A DNA stretch of 64,000 nt, from contig NZ_JAFFQR010000084.1 in the NCBI RefSeq assembly GCF_020736845.1, positions 108,042 through 172,041 on the forward strand, given 5' to 3'. The position numbers and the translations under genes were made by a program. Numbering within the stretch: the first letter of the stretch is position 1; each line of letters begins with the position of its first letter. Below the pieces are notes generated by a model. That model was not told the DNA's origin, made no database searches, and saw nothing but the letters and a program-made list of their open reading frames with translations. Shown piece by piece: positions 52,830 to 62,076 of the stretch. Origin of the DNA: Paenibacillus farraposensis. GTDB lineage: Bacteria > Bacillota > Bacilli > Paenibacillales > Paenibacillaceae.

Positions 52830-54104
52830 GTGACAAAGAAAGCAAAAGGCAGGTTGAGGTTGCTTGTATCTCTGATCGCGCTGGTAGTACTGCTGAGCAG
52901 CTGCGGTGGCGGAAGCTCAAAACCGGAGAACGTAAACGGTGGGAAAGTCACACTGCAATTTTGGACGATTGCATTACAGCCCACATTTACTCCGTATTTC
53001 AACCGGGTGATTGCCGATTATGAGCAGAAGAACCCTAATGTCAAAATTGATTGGAAGGACTACCCTTACGATGCGGTGACCAACAAGTTGTTGACGAGTA
53101 TCGCAAGCGGCAGTAGTCCGGATGTGGTCAATCTCAATACGGAATTCGCCAGTCAAATGGGTTCCAAGGGGGCTGTTGTGGATATGAATGAGTATCTGTC
53201 CCCGGAGGAAAAGGCTGCTTATTTCGAAGGTATCTATAATTCGACAGTCATTAACGGAAAGGCTTACGCGTTGCCTTGGTATACGGGCACGGAAGTGCTT
53301 TATATGAATACGAAGCTGGTAAAGGCTGCCGGACTGGACCCTGCCCATCCACCGAAAACACGGGAGGAATTGTCGGAATGGGGCCGTCAGATTAATAGAA
53401 AGCTCGGTAAAGCCGGATATGCACAGCAGCTTGTATCCAAGCTTTTTGCTATCGATGGTATTCCTATCTTGAACAAGGATAAAACAGCAGCCGCGTTCAA
53501 AACGCCAGCAGCAGTTGTTATGATTGATAATCTGAAAAAACAGATGGAAGATGGCGTCATCCTCAAAGAGGACGCTGATTTCGCACAGCAGGTCAAATAT
53601 TATGCCGGCGAGCAGGTTGCTTTTGAGCTGGCAGGCCCAACGTTCATCAATTTTATCAAAACGGCGGCGCCGGACGTATATAAGAACACGATCGCTGTTC
53701 CCGTACCTACGGGTAAAGCCGATGTGCGGTTATCCAACTCCATGAATCTGGTCGTGCCCACCAAGTCTGCACATGTGAATGAAGCGGTGAAGTTTGCCGT
53801 TTTCTTGACGAATGCAGACAGCCAGACGGCTTTTTCCAAAGTGGCTAATACGTTGCCTTCCACGAAGGAGTCCATTAAAGACCCGTATTTCACTCAGTCG
53901 GATAAATCGTTGGAGGCACAAGCCAAGGTCGTATCTGCGCAAAGCCTGGATAAGGCGACAGACTATATGGTTGGTGTGCCTAATGCCAAAGACGTGAACA
54001 GCGCTGTTACACGTGCTTTTCAAAATATAATATTGAATGGAACGGACACGAAGCGGACGCTTGCCGCTTTGGAGAAAGAAGTAAACGACATTTTAAAGCA
54101 ATAG
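52830..54104 (+). CDS. ABC transporter sugar-binding lipoprotein
   Basis: 424 residues. A lipoprotein signal ends in VVLLSSC with C25 as lipidation site. The body is a family 1 solute-binding protein (VIADYEQKNPNVKIDW, SSPDVVNLNTEFASQMGSKG, LYMNTKLVKAAGLDP). It would bind an oligosaccharide, here probably an N-acetylhexosamine-containing one judging from the operon. GGGGGTCACCAT before GTG gives a reasonable binding site. It is the first gene of the cluster that includes two permeases and GH84. No ATPase is encoded; a shared MsmX-type ATPase is expected elsewhere. Confidence 0.93.
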   Translation: MTKKAKGRLRLLVSLIALVVLLSSCGGGSSKPENVNGGKVTLQFWTIALQPTFTPYFNRVIADYEQKNPNVKIDWKDYPYDAVTNKLLTSIASGSSPDVVNLNTEFASQMGSKGAVVDMNEYLSPEEKAAYFEGIYNSTVINGKAYALPWYTGTEVLYMNTKLVKAAGLDPAHPPKTREELSEWGRQINRKLGKAGYAQQLVSKLFAIDGIPILNKDKTAAAFKTPAAVVMIDNLKKQMEDGVILKEDADFAQQVKYYAGEQVAFELAGPTFINFIKTAAPDVYKNTIAVPVPTGKADVRLSNSMNLVVPTKSAHVNEAVKFAVFLTNADSQTAFSKVANTLPSTKESIKDPYFTQSDKSLEAQAKVVSAQSLDKATDYMVGVPNAKDVNSAVTRAFQNIILNGTDTKRTLAALEKEVNDILKQ

Positions 54105-54167
54105 ATTCAGCAGGGGAGTTGTGAGAGGACTCCCCTGTTCATTATCAAACTCGGGTGGTGATACAGC

Positions 54168-55049
54168 ATGATCAAATGGTTGAGGTCTGAGTCTTTTACA
54201 GCCTGGGCCTTTATGACGCCGGGACTGCTGTTGCTTGCCGTCTTTGTATTTTGGCCTATAATTTACAGCATTCCGCTAGCGTTGACAGACTACTCGGTCA
54301 TTTCGGATACCCATTATGTCGGTCTGGCTAATTTCGAAGCAGCGTTCAAGGATCGCAATTTTCTCATTTCGATCTGGAATTCATTGGTGTATGTGCTCAT
54401 TGTTCCCTTTCTTCAGGTTTTATCCATTTTAATGGCCGTTCTGGTGAACAGCCGTATTCCAGCAATTAAAATATTTCGTACGACCTATTACATCCCTGTC
54501 GTCACTTCCATGGTTGCAGTAGCTTTAATTTGGAGCTGGCTGCTGGGTAATAACAGCGTTGTCAACTATCTGTTGATTAAGGTTGGTTTAATCAGCAAAG
54601 ATATACACTGGTTATCGGACAGTAATTTAGCTTTGTATGTTCTTATGTTTATCACGCTGTGGAAGGGACTCGGGTATTATATGATGCTGTATCTGGCAGG
54701 TTTACAGAACATTCCGCAAGATCTGTATGAAGCCGCCAGAGTAGATGGAGCAGGTCGCTGCCGGTTGATCGTCCATATTACCCTCCCGTTATTAAGACCC
54801 TACATCCTGTTCTGTACACTCATTTCACTCATGGCGGCTATTCGCGTATTCGATGAGGTGTATGTACTGACCAAGGGGGGACCAGGAACAGCCACGTTGA
54901 CCTCCAGCTTGTATATTTTTCGAAAAGGAATGGAGCAGTTTAATTTCGGGTACGCTTCGGCGCTTGGCTTAATTGTCGGTGCAGTGATCGCAGTTCTTAG
55001 TATTATCGTATTCCGATTCAATAGGAAAGGCGGTGTCAATCCCTATTGA
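54168..55049 (+). CDS. ABC sugar permease, MalF/UgpA type
   Basis: 293 residues with six membrane helices. The EAA loop that contacts the ATPase reads DLYEAARVDGAGRCRLIVHI, followed by the ITLPLLRP segment. It is one of two inner-membrane subunits of a type I importer and overlaps the start of the second by one base (TGATG). Substrate follows the binding protein. GGTGGTGAT precedes the ATG. Confidence 0.93.
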   Translation: MIKWLRSESFTAWAFMTPGLLLLAVFVFWPIIYSIPLALTDYSVISDTHYVGLANFEAAFKDRNFLISIWNSLVYVLIVPFLQVLSILMAVLVNSRIPAIKIFRTTYYIPVVTSMVAVALIWSWLLGNNSVVNYLLIKVGLISKDIHWLSDSNLALYVLMFITLWKGLGYYMMLYLAGLQNIPQDLYEAARVDGAGRCRLIVHITLPLLRPYILFCTLISLMAAIRVFDEVYVLTKGGPGTATLTSSLYIFRKGMEQFNFGYASALGLIVGAVIAVLSIIVFRFNRKGGVNPY

Positions 55050-55939
55050 TGAATCTACAAAATGACCCAATGCTGCACTCACCCCTTCCAAAGAACAAAA
55101 ATAGCCGGATCATTCGCAGCCTGGGACGAATGGTGAAGATGACGGTGATCTATGTGCTTCTGGTACTGCTCGCTCTCTTTTTAATGGGCCCTTTCCTGTG
55201 GCTGCTCAGCGTATCCCTTATGCCGGGGCGCAACATTTTTTCAACGCCGCCCGCCATTTTCCCGACTTTTATTAATTTTGACAACTATGTTCAGGTGTGG
55301 CATTTTATGAATTTTCCGAAGTATATCCTGAATACGGTAATTATTACAGTGCTGGGCGTTGTGCTTAATGTGATACTTGCCAGTCTGACGGGATATCCCT
55401 TGGCCGTATTTCGCTTTAAGGGTAAAAATCTGGTATTTACACTGCTAATTTCCACCCTGATTATTCCTTCATACACTGCATTTATTGTGCATTATTTGAC
55501 CATTCAAGGGCTTCATCTGGGCAACACCTATCTGGGTGTGGTATTGCCCGGGTCGGTCTCTGTATTCAACATCTTTCTGATGCGGCAGACATTTATCCAT
55601 ATTCCCACCGATGTGCGTGATTCCGGCAGAATGGATGGCGCTTCGGAGTTCCGTATTTGGTGGCAGCTGGTGCTACCGCTAGTGAAGCCGGCACTCGCCG
55701 TGATTTCTTTGTTGGAGGCCATGTCGTTCTGGAATAGCTTCCTGTGGCCGATTGTTATTCTGAATGACACGGAGCTGTACCCGCTGGCAGCTGCACTCAC
55801 ATATCTCAACGGCCAATTTGCCTATAACTTCGGCTGGATTGCAGCTGGCACGATGATTTCAGTGCTGCCGATCATTATATTGTTCCTGTTTACACAGCGC
55901 TATTTTATGGAAGGCTTGGCAGGAGCGGTAAAAGGATAG
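55049..55939 (+). CDS. ABC sugar permease, MalG/UgpE type
   Basis: 296 residues with six membrane helices. The EAA loop is DVRDSGRMDGASEFRIWWQL, a conserved position for contact with the ATPase, and the C terminus is the usual FTQRYFMEGLAGAVKG, which closes over the ATPase in this class. The ATG at 55049 overlaps the preceding stop. It forms the membrane channel with the previous product. The next gene (GH84) follows by about 50 bases. Confidence 0.93.
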   Translation: MNLQNDPMLHSPLPKNKNSRIIRSLGRMVKMTVIYVLLVLLALFLMGPFLWLLSVSLMPGRNIFSTPPAIFPTFINFDNYVQVWHFMNFPKYILNTVIITVLGVVLNVILASLTGYPLAVFRFKGKNLVFTLLISTLIIPSYTAFIVHYLTIQGLHLGNTYLGVVLPGSVSVFNIFLMRQTFIHIPTDVRDSGRMDGASEFRIWWQLVLPLVKPALAVISLLEAMSFWNSFLWPIVILNDTELYPLAAALTYLNGQFAYNFGWIAAGTMISVLPIIILFLFTQRYFMEGLAGAVKG

Positions 55940-55988
55940 TCCGGGATATAGGCATAGAGAGCCGTGGATGAAAGGAGAGACGATTGTA

Positions 55989-57815
55989 ATGAAATGGTCG
56001 AAGGGAGTATGGCCCAACTCGCATGAGGGATTAACATCGCGTGAGATTCAATATTATTTTCGGGATGTATATGACAGTGGAGAAAAGCTGGTGATCCCGG
56101 AACCGCGTCTGACCTGTGAACTATCCTCCCGTTTCGCAATGAATCAGGAGTATGAAGGTGTGCTGGACCCTGAGGGACCGATCAAGCTGATTTTACCTCC
56201 GGGACCGGGTGTGTCCACCGAAACACGCGGAAGTGTTCAACTGCTGCTGGAGTATGATGGAGCGCTCGCTGCAGACGGATATCGGCTGGAGATTCAGAAG
56301 AAGGGCCGGATTGAAATCCATGCTTCCAATAAAAGAGGGCTCAAATACGGCATGGATGCCCTGCATCTCCTGCTTCGCGTTGAACAGGAATGCTGTACGC
56401 TGCCGGTGGTATCGCTTCGAGATGAGCCTTCTTTTCCGGTCAGAGGGATTATTGAAGGCTTTTATGGGGAACCGTGGAGCTTCGCAGACCGGCTGGATGC
56501 CGTCGGTTTTATGGCTGCGCATCGGCTGAACACGTTTATGTATGCTCCCAAGGATGATCCGTACCATCGCGAGCTATGGCGGGAGCCGTATCCTGAGGAT
56601 ACATTTGCACAGATTCGTGAACTAAAAGAAGCCTGTGACCGAGATGAGGTTGATTTTCATTACTGTATCAGTCCTGGGAATGACCTGAACTTTGGCAGCG
56701 AGGCCGATTTTGCCAGCTTGACGGAAAAGTTGGCGGCTGTGATGGCTATTGGTGTAAGGCATTTTGCTGTTTTGATGGACGATATTGACTATGTACTCAA
56801 AGGGGAAAATCGGCATTTGCTTGGCCGCTCGGGTCACGCGCATGTTTTTCTGACCAACAAGGTGCATGCCTGGCTGACCGAGCAATTGCCTGAATTTACA
56901 CTAACGGTCTGTCCTTCGGAGTACTGGTCCTATTGGGACACGGAGTACAAAAAGGATTTTCGTGAGCGGCTGCACCCGGATATTAAAGTGTTTTGGACAG
57001 GATACTTTGTTTTTGCCCCACAGATTAGTCGTGAGCATGCCGCTGACAATCATGCATTTTTTGGGCATGAATTGTGGCTGTGGGATAACATCCCGGTTAA
57101 TGATTGTGATCGTGATCGCTTGTTTCTTGATCCGCTGCGCGGACGGTATTCCCGATTGCCGGACTGTGGACATAGCGGTATGGTGGCCAATCCTATGAAC
57201 CAGTGGGAATGCTCGAAGGTGACGCTCATTACGATGTCCCATTATATGTGGAACAGTGAGCGGTACATGCCGGAGCTCTCTTGGGAATGGGCTGCACGCG
57301 AGCTGGCGGGCGAGCGTGAGGAAGAATTCATGTTTTTCTGCCGTCAAAACAGGAACAGCCGCTTGGGCGGCAGCACGTATGAGGATGTCGATTTTGCCTT
57401 GCAATCGCGCGATATTCCTGCGCTGGATAAGTATTTTGAGCGGCTGCTTCAGGCCGTGAATGTCCTGCGGAGCATACCGGTCGATGAACCCGCGGCCGGA
57501 TTTGTAGCTCAGGCTGCGCCGTGGCTGGAGCGTGCCGAGTTGGATGTGAAGCTGTGGCAAGTGCAGCGGCGTGCCGCTCTCGGTAGCGGGCGGCAGCATA
57601 ATGCGCAGGCGCGGGAGAGCGGCACGCAAGGCGAAGTGACCGGACAGCAGGAGGTATTGCCGTTGCCGGATGATATCGTAGCCGAACTGCGACGCAGCAT
57701 TACCGCTTGCCTGGAAGCGAAGGCTCGGCTGGGCAGTGATCCGGCGATCCGTGCTGCCGAGCGGTGGGGCTATGTTCATCAGGTAGAGCCGGGCAAATAT
57801 CATTTAGATCTGTAG
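55989..57815 (+). CDS. Beta-N-acetylglucosaminidase (GH84)
   Basis: 608 residues. An N-terminal GH20-like beta domain (about 15-140) leads to a GH84 barrel (about 148-440) with the catalytic Asp pair D264-D265 in LMDDIDYV, preceded by the family signature IIEGFYGEPWSF and SPGNDLNFGS. The C-terminal helical region is 150 residues. There is no signal peptide, so it acts inside the cell on imported oligosaccharides, releasing GlcNAc by substrate-assisted catalysis. Other bacterial GH84 enzymes are often secreted and act on host glycans or O-GlcNAc. AAAGGAG precedes the ATG at 55989. The middle of the operon is otherwise uncharacterised. Confidence 0.9.
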   Translation: MKWSKGVWPNSHEGLTSREIQYYFRDVYDSGEKLVIPEPRLTCELSSRFAMNQEYEGVLDPEGPIKLILPPGPGVSTETRGSVQLLLEYDGALAADGYRLEIQKKGRIEIHASNKRGLKYGMDALHLLLRVEQECCTLPVVSLRDEPSFPVRGIIEGFYGEPWSFADRLDAVGFMAAHRLNTFMYAPKDDPYHRELWREPYPEDTFAQIRELKEACDRDEVDFHYCISPGNDLNFGSEADFASLTEKLAAVMAIGVRHFAVLMDDIDYVLKGENRHLLGRSGHAHVFLTNKVHAWLTEQLPEFTLTVCPSEYWSYWDTEYKKDFRERLHPDIKVFWTGYFVFAPQISREHAADNHAFFGHELWLWDNIPVNDCDRDRLFLDPLRGRYSRLPDCGHSGMVANPMNQWECSKVTLITMSHYMWNSERYMPELSWEWAARELAGEREEEFMFFCRQNRNSRLGGSTYEDVDFALQSRDIPALDKYFERLLQAVNVLRSIPVDEPAAGFVAQAAPWLERAELDVKLWQVQRRAALGSGRQHNAQARESGTQGEVTGQQEVLPLPDDIVAELRRSITACLEAKARLGSDPAIRAAERWGYVHQVEPGKYHLDL

Positions 57816-57909
57816 GGCTTTAGCCGATAGAAAGAAACCAGGAGCCTAGTTGCCCTGAAATTCAATATTGCTGTTAGCATAACGGTAATTTTCAGGAGAG
57901 GTGGAGTAT

Positions 57910-59451
57910 ATGGTGAAGCCAAACGCTCGATTGCTTTTTATACCGCTGGATGAGCGGCCCTGTAATTATCAATTTCCTTACTTACTGGCACAGGGCACAG
58001 ACCTGGAAATGGAGCGACCCCCACTGGAATGGATGGGACAAAAGAAAATCCCCGGTGATACCAACAGACTGTGGGCATGGCTTGAGGAGCGTGCAGCGGC
58101 TGCTGATGGAGCCATTATTGCGATGGACACGCTGCTATACGGTGGCATTGTACCTTCCCGCTTGCATGATATGACGAGCGAGCAGGTCAGAGACAGGGTG
58201 AATCGTCTTCGCAGGCTCAAGCAACTTTATCCGCAGCTGACTTTGTATGCATTTCAATTGATCATGCGTTGCCCGCAATACTCTTTGGCCGATGAAGAAC
58301 CGGACTACTATGCCGATTGGGGGCGTGAGATATTCAGAAAAGGCTTCATTGAGCATCGTCGGGAGCTGGGGCTTGCTACCTCAGAGGAGCAGCTTGAATT
58401 AACTGACATTAACGAACGTTTGCCAGCAGAAGTACTGAGGGATTATCTGGATCGGCGCCGTGTGAATCTGGAGGCCAATGAAATGACGCTTGAACTGGCA
58501 GCGGAGGGAATCATTGATTTTATGATCATTCCACAGGATGACTCGGCTCCCTATGGCTATACCGCCAAGGATCAGCAGCGGCTAAGACGTCGTATTTCTG
58601 AACTTGGGCTGGATTTGAACGTGTACATGTATCCGGGGGCCGATGAAGTGGGATGTACGTTACTGGCGCGTTGGGTTAACCAGACGAATAAAACTGTGCC
58701 GCTGGTGTATCCGCGCTTATCGGCTTTGCAGGGGGCATTCGTTGTCCCGCTTTTTGAGGATCGCTATTTTTATGAAACTCTAAAATATCAGATTATGGCA
58801 GCGGGCGGGCTGATTGCATCCTCAGCGTCGGAGGCTGATTTGATTTTGCTGGCTAACACCCCTGGCGACACGATGGCAGAAGCTTCGTCCCAGCAGCACC
58901 CAATGACCGGATATGACGTGCATCGAAATGTGGTAGAGCTAGTCGAGTACGGTGCTCATATGCTGCAATATGCAGGCAAAATCATTGCAGTCGCTGATGT
59001 AGGCTATGCCAACGGCGCCGATCTCAAGCTGCTCAGACTATTGAAGCAAAAAAGGCTGCTGTTTAAGCTGGCCGGTTATGCAGGCTGGAATACCAGCTCT
59101 AATACGCTCGGTACGGTCATTGCCCAGTCTATGCTGTATACCCGCTATGGACCTACGGCGGAGCATCTGGACTTTCTGGCACTGCGTTACGCCGAAGACG
59201 CCTGTTATTGCGCTGTGGTGCGTACGGTTATGAATAATGGAGTGGTGGAGCAAATGGGCTTTAACAAGTTCATGCTCGATGGGCAGAGAGGGTCGGTCAC
59301 CGCGGTTATTCGCGGGCGGCTGGAACAGGCGCTTGAGGATTATGTGAACGGGCCGGAGGGCTGCGTGAAAATTACAGATTGCTATATGCCGTGGAACCGC
59401 ACCTTTGAAGTTGGATTGACTGTAAGGCATGATGCCGAGGAGAGAGGGTGA
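57910..59451 (+). CDS. DUF4127 family protein
   Basis: 513 residues of the uncharacterised DUF4127 family. Strongly patterned segments are LLFIPLDERPCNYQFP at the start, AIIAMDTLLYGGIVPSR, FQLIMRCP, DFMIIPQDDSAPYGYT, VYMYPGADEVGC and VADVGYANGADLKLL. They lie at the ends of predicted strands and look like an alpha/beta enzyme with conserved Asp, Arg, Cys and Glu. There is no signal peptide, so it is cytoplasmic. It stands between the GH84 enzyme and NanE, overlapping the latter by four bases, so a role in handling N-acetylhexosamines is likely but unproven. GAGGTGGAG precedes the ATG at 57910. Confidence 0.85.
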   Translation: MVKPNARLLFIPLDERPCNYQFPYLLAQGTDLEMERPPLEWMGQKKIPGDTNRLWAWLEERAAAADGAIIAMDTLLYGGIVPSRLHDMTSEQVRDRVNRLRRLKQLYPQLTLYAFQLIMRCPQYSLADEEPDYYADWGREIFRKGFIEHRRELGLATSEEQLELTDINERLPAEVLRDYLDRRRVNLEANEMTLELAAEGIIDFMIIPQDDSAPYGYTAKDQQRLRRRISELGLDLNVYMYPGADEVGCTLLARWVNQTNKTVPLVYPRLSALQGAFVVPLFEDRYFYETLKYQIMAAGGLIASSASEADLILLANTPGDTMAEASSQQHPMTGYDVHRNVVELVEYGAHMLQYAGKIIAVADVGYANGADLKLLRLLKQKRLLFKLAGYAGWNTSSNTLGTVIAQSMLYTRYGPTAEHLDFLALRYAEDACYCAVVRTVMNNGVVEQMGFNKFMLDGQRGSVTAVIRGRLEQALEDYVNGPEGCVKITDCYMPWNRTFEVGLTVRHDAEERG

Positions 59452-60176
59452 TCCCCATAGAAACAGAAGGTGTTCTATCACAAGTGCAGCACGGCCTGAT
59501 CGTATCCTGTCAGGCGCTGCCGGGCGAACCATTGCATGGAGCGGATTCGATGGTTAAAATGGCGCGTGCCGCACAGCAGGGCGGAGCCGTAGCGATTCGT
59601 GCCAACGGCGCAGCAGATGTGCGTGCGATGAAACAAACGCTTTCCTTGCCGGTCATCGGCTTGGTTAAGCGTGATTATGATGACTCTGATATCTACATTA
59701 CTCCTACTCTTCGTGAGATGGAGGAACTGGTGGAGGCGGGCGCGGATATCATTGCACTTGATGCCACGCTGCGTCCACGCCCGGGGGGATGCAAGCTAAA
59801 GCAGCTTATAGATTACGCCCATGAGCATGGAGTGACATCCATGGCGGATATATCGACACTGGAGGAAGCACTTCATGCGGCTTCCCTTGGTATAGGCTGC
59901 GTATCTACAACCTTATCCGGTTATACGCCATATTCTACCCACATTGATGGCCCTGATCTGGAACTGGTTCGGAGAGCATCGGAGCTGCTCCCTGTTCCTT
60001 TGATTGCAGAGGGCAAAATCCATGCCCCGGAACAGGTAGAGGAAGCCTTTCGACTGGGGGCATATGCAGTGGTTGTAGGCTCGGCGATTACCAGACCCCA
60101 ATTGATTACACAGCGGTTTGCCGATGCCGCAAGGAAGGCAGTGAACAGCATCTATGGAGATGAACGACAGAATTAA
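59448..60176 (+). CDS. nanE: N-acetylmannosamine-6-phosphate 2-epimerase (NanE type)
   Basis: 242 residues, a TIM-barrel epimerase of normal length. The catalytic lysine is K74 in GLVKRDY, the conserved glutamate E188 in PLIAEGKIHAPEQ, with the family marks LIVSCQALPGEPLH and AIRANGAADVRAMK at the N terminus. It interconverts ManNAc-6-P and GlcNAc-6-P in the cytoplasm, so it links mannosamine or sialic-acid sources to the GlcNAc route. The GTG start overlaps the DUF4127 stop (GTGA). No sialic acid lyase is in the window. It overlaps the following regulator gene by 23 bases. Confidence 0.92.
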   Translation: MIPIETEGVLSQVQHGLIVSCQALPGEPLHGADSMVKMARAAQQGGAVAIRANGAADVRAMKQTLSLPVIGLVKRDYDDSDIYITPTLREMEELVEAGADIIALDATLRPRPGGCKLKQLIDYAHEHGVTSMADISTLEEALHAASLGIGCVSTTLSGYTPYSTHIDGPDLELVRRASELLPVPLIAEGKIHAPEQVEEAFRLGAYAVVVGSAITRPQLITQRFADAARKAVNSIYGDERQN

Positions 60177-60993
60177 CACGTATTATCCTTCATTAACAAA
60201 ATCGGAGCAAAAAGTCGCCTTGTGTGTGTTGAAGCATCCCGTAGACATTATATATTTCTCGGTGACGGAGCTTGCTGATTTCGCAGGTACAGGCGAGACA
60301 ACCGTCATGCGTTTTTGCCGGAAGATCGGGTTTAAAGGCTATCAGGATTTTCGTCTGTCCCTGGCACAAAGCCAAACATATCGCAAAACGGATATCGCTG
60401 AGGAAAACTTTGACATGGATAACGAACATGATATTACCCGCACCGTGTATCACAACATGCTTGATATTTTGCACTCCAGTATGGGGCTGCTCGACCATTC
60501 GGAGCTTGGACGTGCGATAGCATGCCTGGATCAGGCGGGCTATGTCCAATTTTTTGGAGTAGGCGCGTCGGGAATTTCTGCGCAGGATGCCAAAAACCGC
60601 TTCTTGCGAATCGGGCGGCGCGCCGAGGCTGTAGCAGACGGTCATATCCAGTCGATGATGGCGGTGTCCATGAGTCCTGGTGATGTGGCTATTGGCATCA
60701 GTGTATCGGGAAGTACGCTGGATACGAATGACATGCTGCGCAAGGCCAAGCAAAATGGCGCGACCGTTATCGCGATTACGAATTATGCCAAATCGCCAAT
60801 CACCTCTATTGCAGATATCGTGTTGTTGACTGCAGGTAAGGAAGCGCCGACAGAGGGTGGCTCGATTGGCGCGAGAATCTCACAGCTATTCGTGATTGAC
60901 CTTATCTGTGAAGGACTTGCACGCAAGCACACCAATCGCACGAAGCAAATGAAGGAAAGAACGGCGCGGGCGGTTATTGAACGAAGCTATTGA
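60154..60993 (+). CDS. RpiR/MurR-family transcriptional regulator
   Basis: 279 residues. The N-terminal HTH_6 domain reads LADFAGTGETTVMRFCRKIGF and the C-terminal SIS domain (about 120-250) has FFGVGASGISAQDAKNR and GISVSGSTLDTNDML, which bind a sugar phosphate. In related loci (NanR/MurR types) the effector is ManNAc-6-P, GlcNAc-6-P or MurNAc-6-P, fitting the neighbours. Its start (ATG 60154, or 60160) lies inside the end of nanE. It probably controls the whole cluster, but I did not find a matching operator. Confidence 0.9.
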   Translation: MEMNDRINTYYPSLTKSEQKVALCVLKHPVDIIYFSVTELADFAGTGETTVMRFCRKIGFKGYQDFRLSLAQSQTYRKTDIAEENFDMDNEHDITRTVYHNMLDILHSSMGLLDHSELGRAIACLDQAGYVQFFGVGASGISAQDAKNRFLRIGRRAEAVADGHIQSMMAVSMSPGDVAIGISVSGSTLDTNDMLRKAKQNGATVIAITNYAKSPITSIADIVLLTAGKEAPTEGGSIGARISQLFVIDLICEGLARKHTNRTKQMKERTARAVIERSY

Positions 60994-61121
60994 GATTTTG
61001 AAGCAGGGCATCGTGGTCTACTTCAGTTTTTTTGCCTGTTACGGTCTGGGGACATGGCTTGCTTCAATATAAGAAGGGTAAATGTAAAAAGCCTATATCG
61101 TAGGCGGCAAGGAGGACGCTG

Positions 61122-62051
61122 GTGGCAGTTGGGGTGAACAAAGTCATTGGAATCGATATTGGGGGTACATCTGTAAAAGCCGCCGTAGTAGCACAGGATG
61201 GGGCTGAGCTTGATGAAATCCGACTGGATACAGATGCCTCCCGTGGGCGTGATTGGGTGTTGTCGCGAGTATCGGAGTCTGTATTCAGGCTGATGCGTTC
61301 TTTTGAAGACACTGGCACTAATATGGGTATATCCGCTCTGGGAATTGCCACTGCTGGCAGAGTAAATGTGGACAGCGGTGAAGTTGTATACGCCACGGAT
61401 AACCTGCCTGGTTGGCAAGGTACATCCTTGGTCGCATGGGCCAGAGAAAAGTTGTCCCTGCGCGCCGTTGCTGATAATGATGCGAACGCTGCCTTGCTTG
61501 GAGAGGCGTGGCAGGGAGCTGGAAAGGGCAAACAGCGCTTGGCTATGCTCACCTTGGGAACAGGTGTCGGAGGTGCTTTTATGGAGCATGGTCTTTTGTG
61601 CAGAGGAGCTCATTGGAGTGGCGGTGATTGGGGCCACAGCCTTCTGTATCCGGGTGGCATTCCTTGCAATTGCGGGAAAAAAGGCTGCGCCGAACAGTAT
61701 GTATCGGGTACCGCCCTGTTACGCAGAGGGAACGAAAATACGGGCAGACTCTATCGTTCGGGAAAGGAGATCATGCAGGAAGCCGCTCGTGGCAGCCTGA
61801 AGGCCATTCGGGTGCTGGATGGCTACACCGCAGATTTGGCTGTGCTTTTGGCTAATATTTCGGTGACCCTTGATCCAGAGGCGATCATTGTTGGCGGAGG
61901 AGTAGCAGACGCGGGAGAAGTCTGGTGGTCCTTGCTGAATAAGCATCTGCACTTGCTGGGGGTGCAAACAGAGGTAAGCCGGGCGTTGCTGGGCAATCGC
62001 GCGGGAATGATTGGTGCCGCACGGCTTGCTTTTGAAATAGTAGAGGCTTAG
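61122..62051 (+). CDS. ROK-family sugar kinase
   Basis: 309 residues. ATP is bound by IGIDIGGTSVKAAVV; the catalytic Asp is in VADNDANAALLGE; the ROK zinc site is formed by the His of GGDWGHSLL and the cysteines of PCNCGKKGCAEQ. ROK kinases with this motif phosphorylate glucose, N-acetylmannosamine or N-acetylglucosamine. Next to NanE and GH84 the most likely substrate is ManNAc or GlcNAc (NanK/NagK role). AAGGAGG precedes the GTG start. A 128-base gap separates it from the regulator gene with no clear promoter. Confidence 0.9.
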   Translation: MAVGVNKVIGIDIGGTSVKAAVVAQDGAELDEIRLDTDASRGRDWVLSRVSESVFRLMRSFEDTGTNMGISALGIATAGRVNVDSGEVVYATDNLPGWQGTSLVAWAREKLSLRAVADNDANAALLGEAWQGAGKGKQRLAMLTLGTGVGGAFMEHGLLCRGAHWSGGDWGHSLLYPGGIPCNCGKKGCAEQYVSGTALLRRGNENTGRLYRSGKEIMQEAARGSLKAIRVLDGYTADLAVLLANISVTLDPEAIIVGGGVADAGEVWWSLLNKHLHLLGVQTEVSRALLGNRAGMIGAARLAFEIVEA

Positions 62052-62076
62052 CACAAGCATGAAAGGGGAAGGGACC

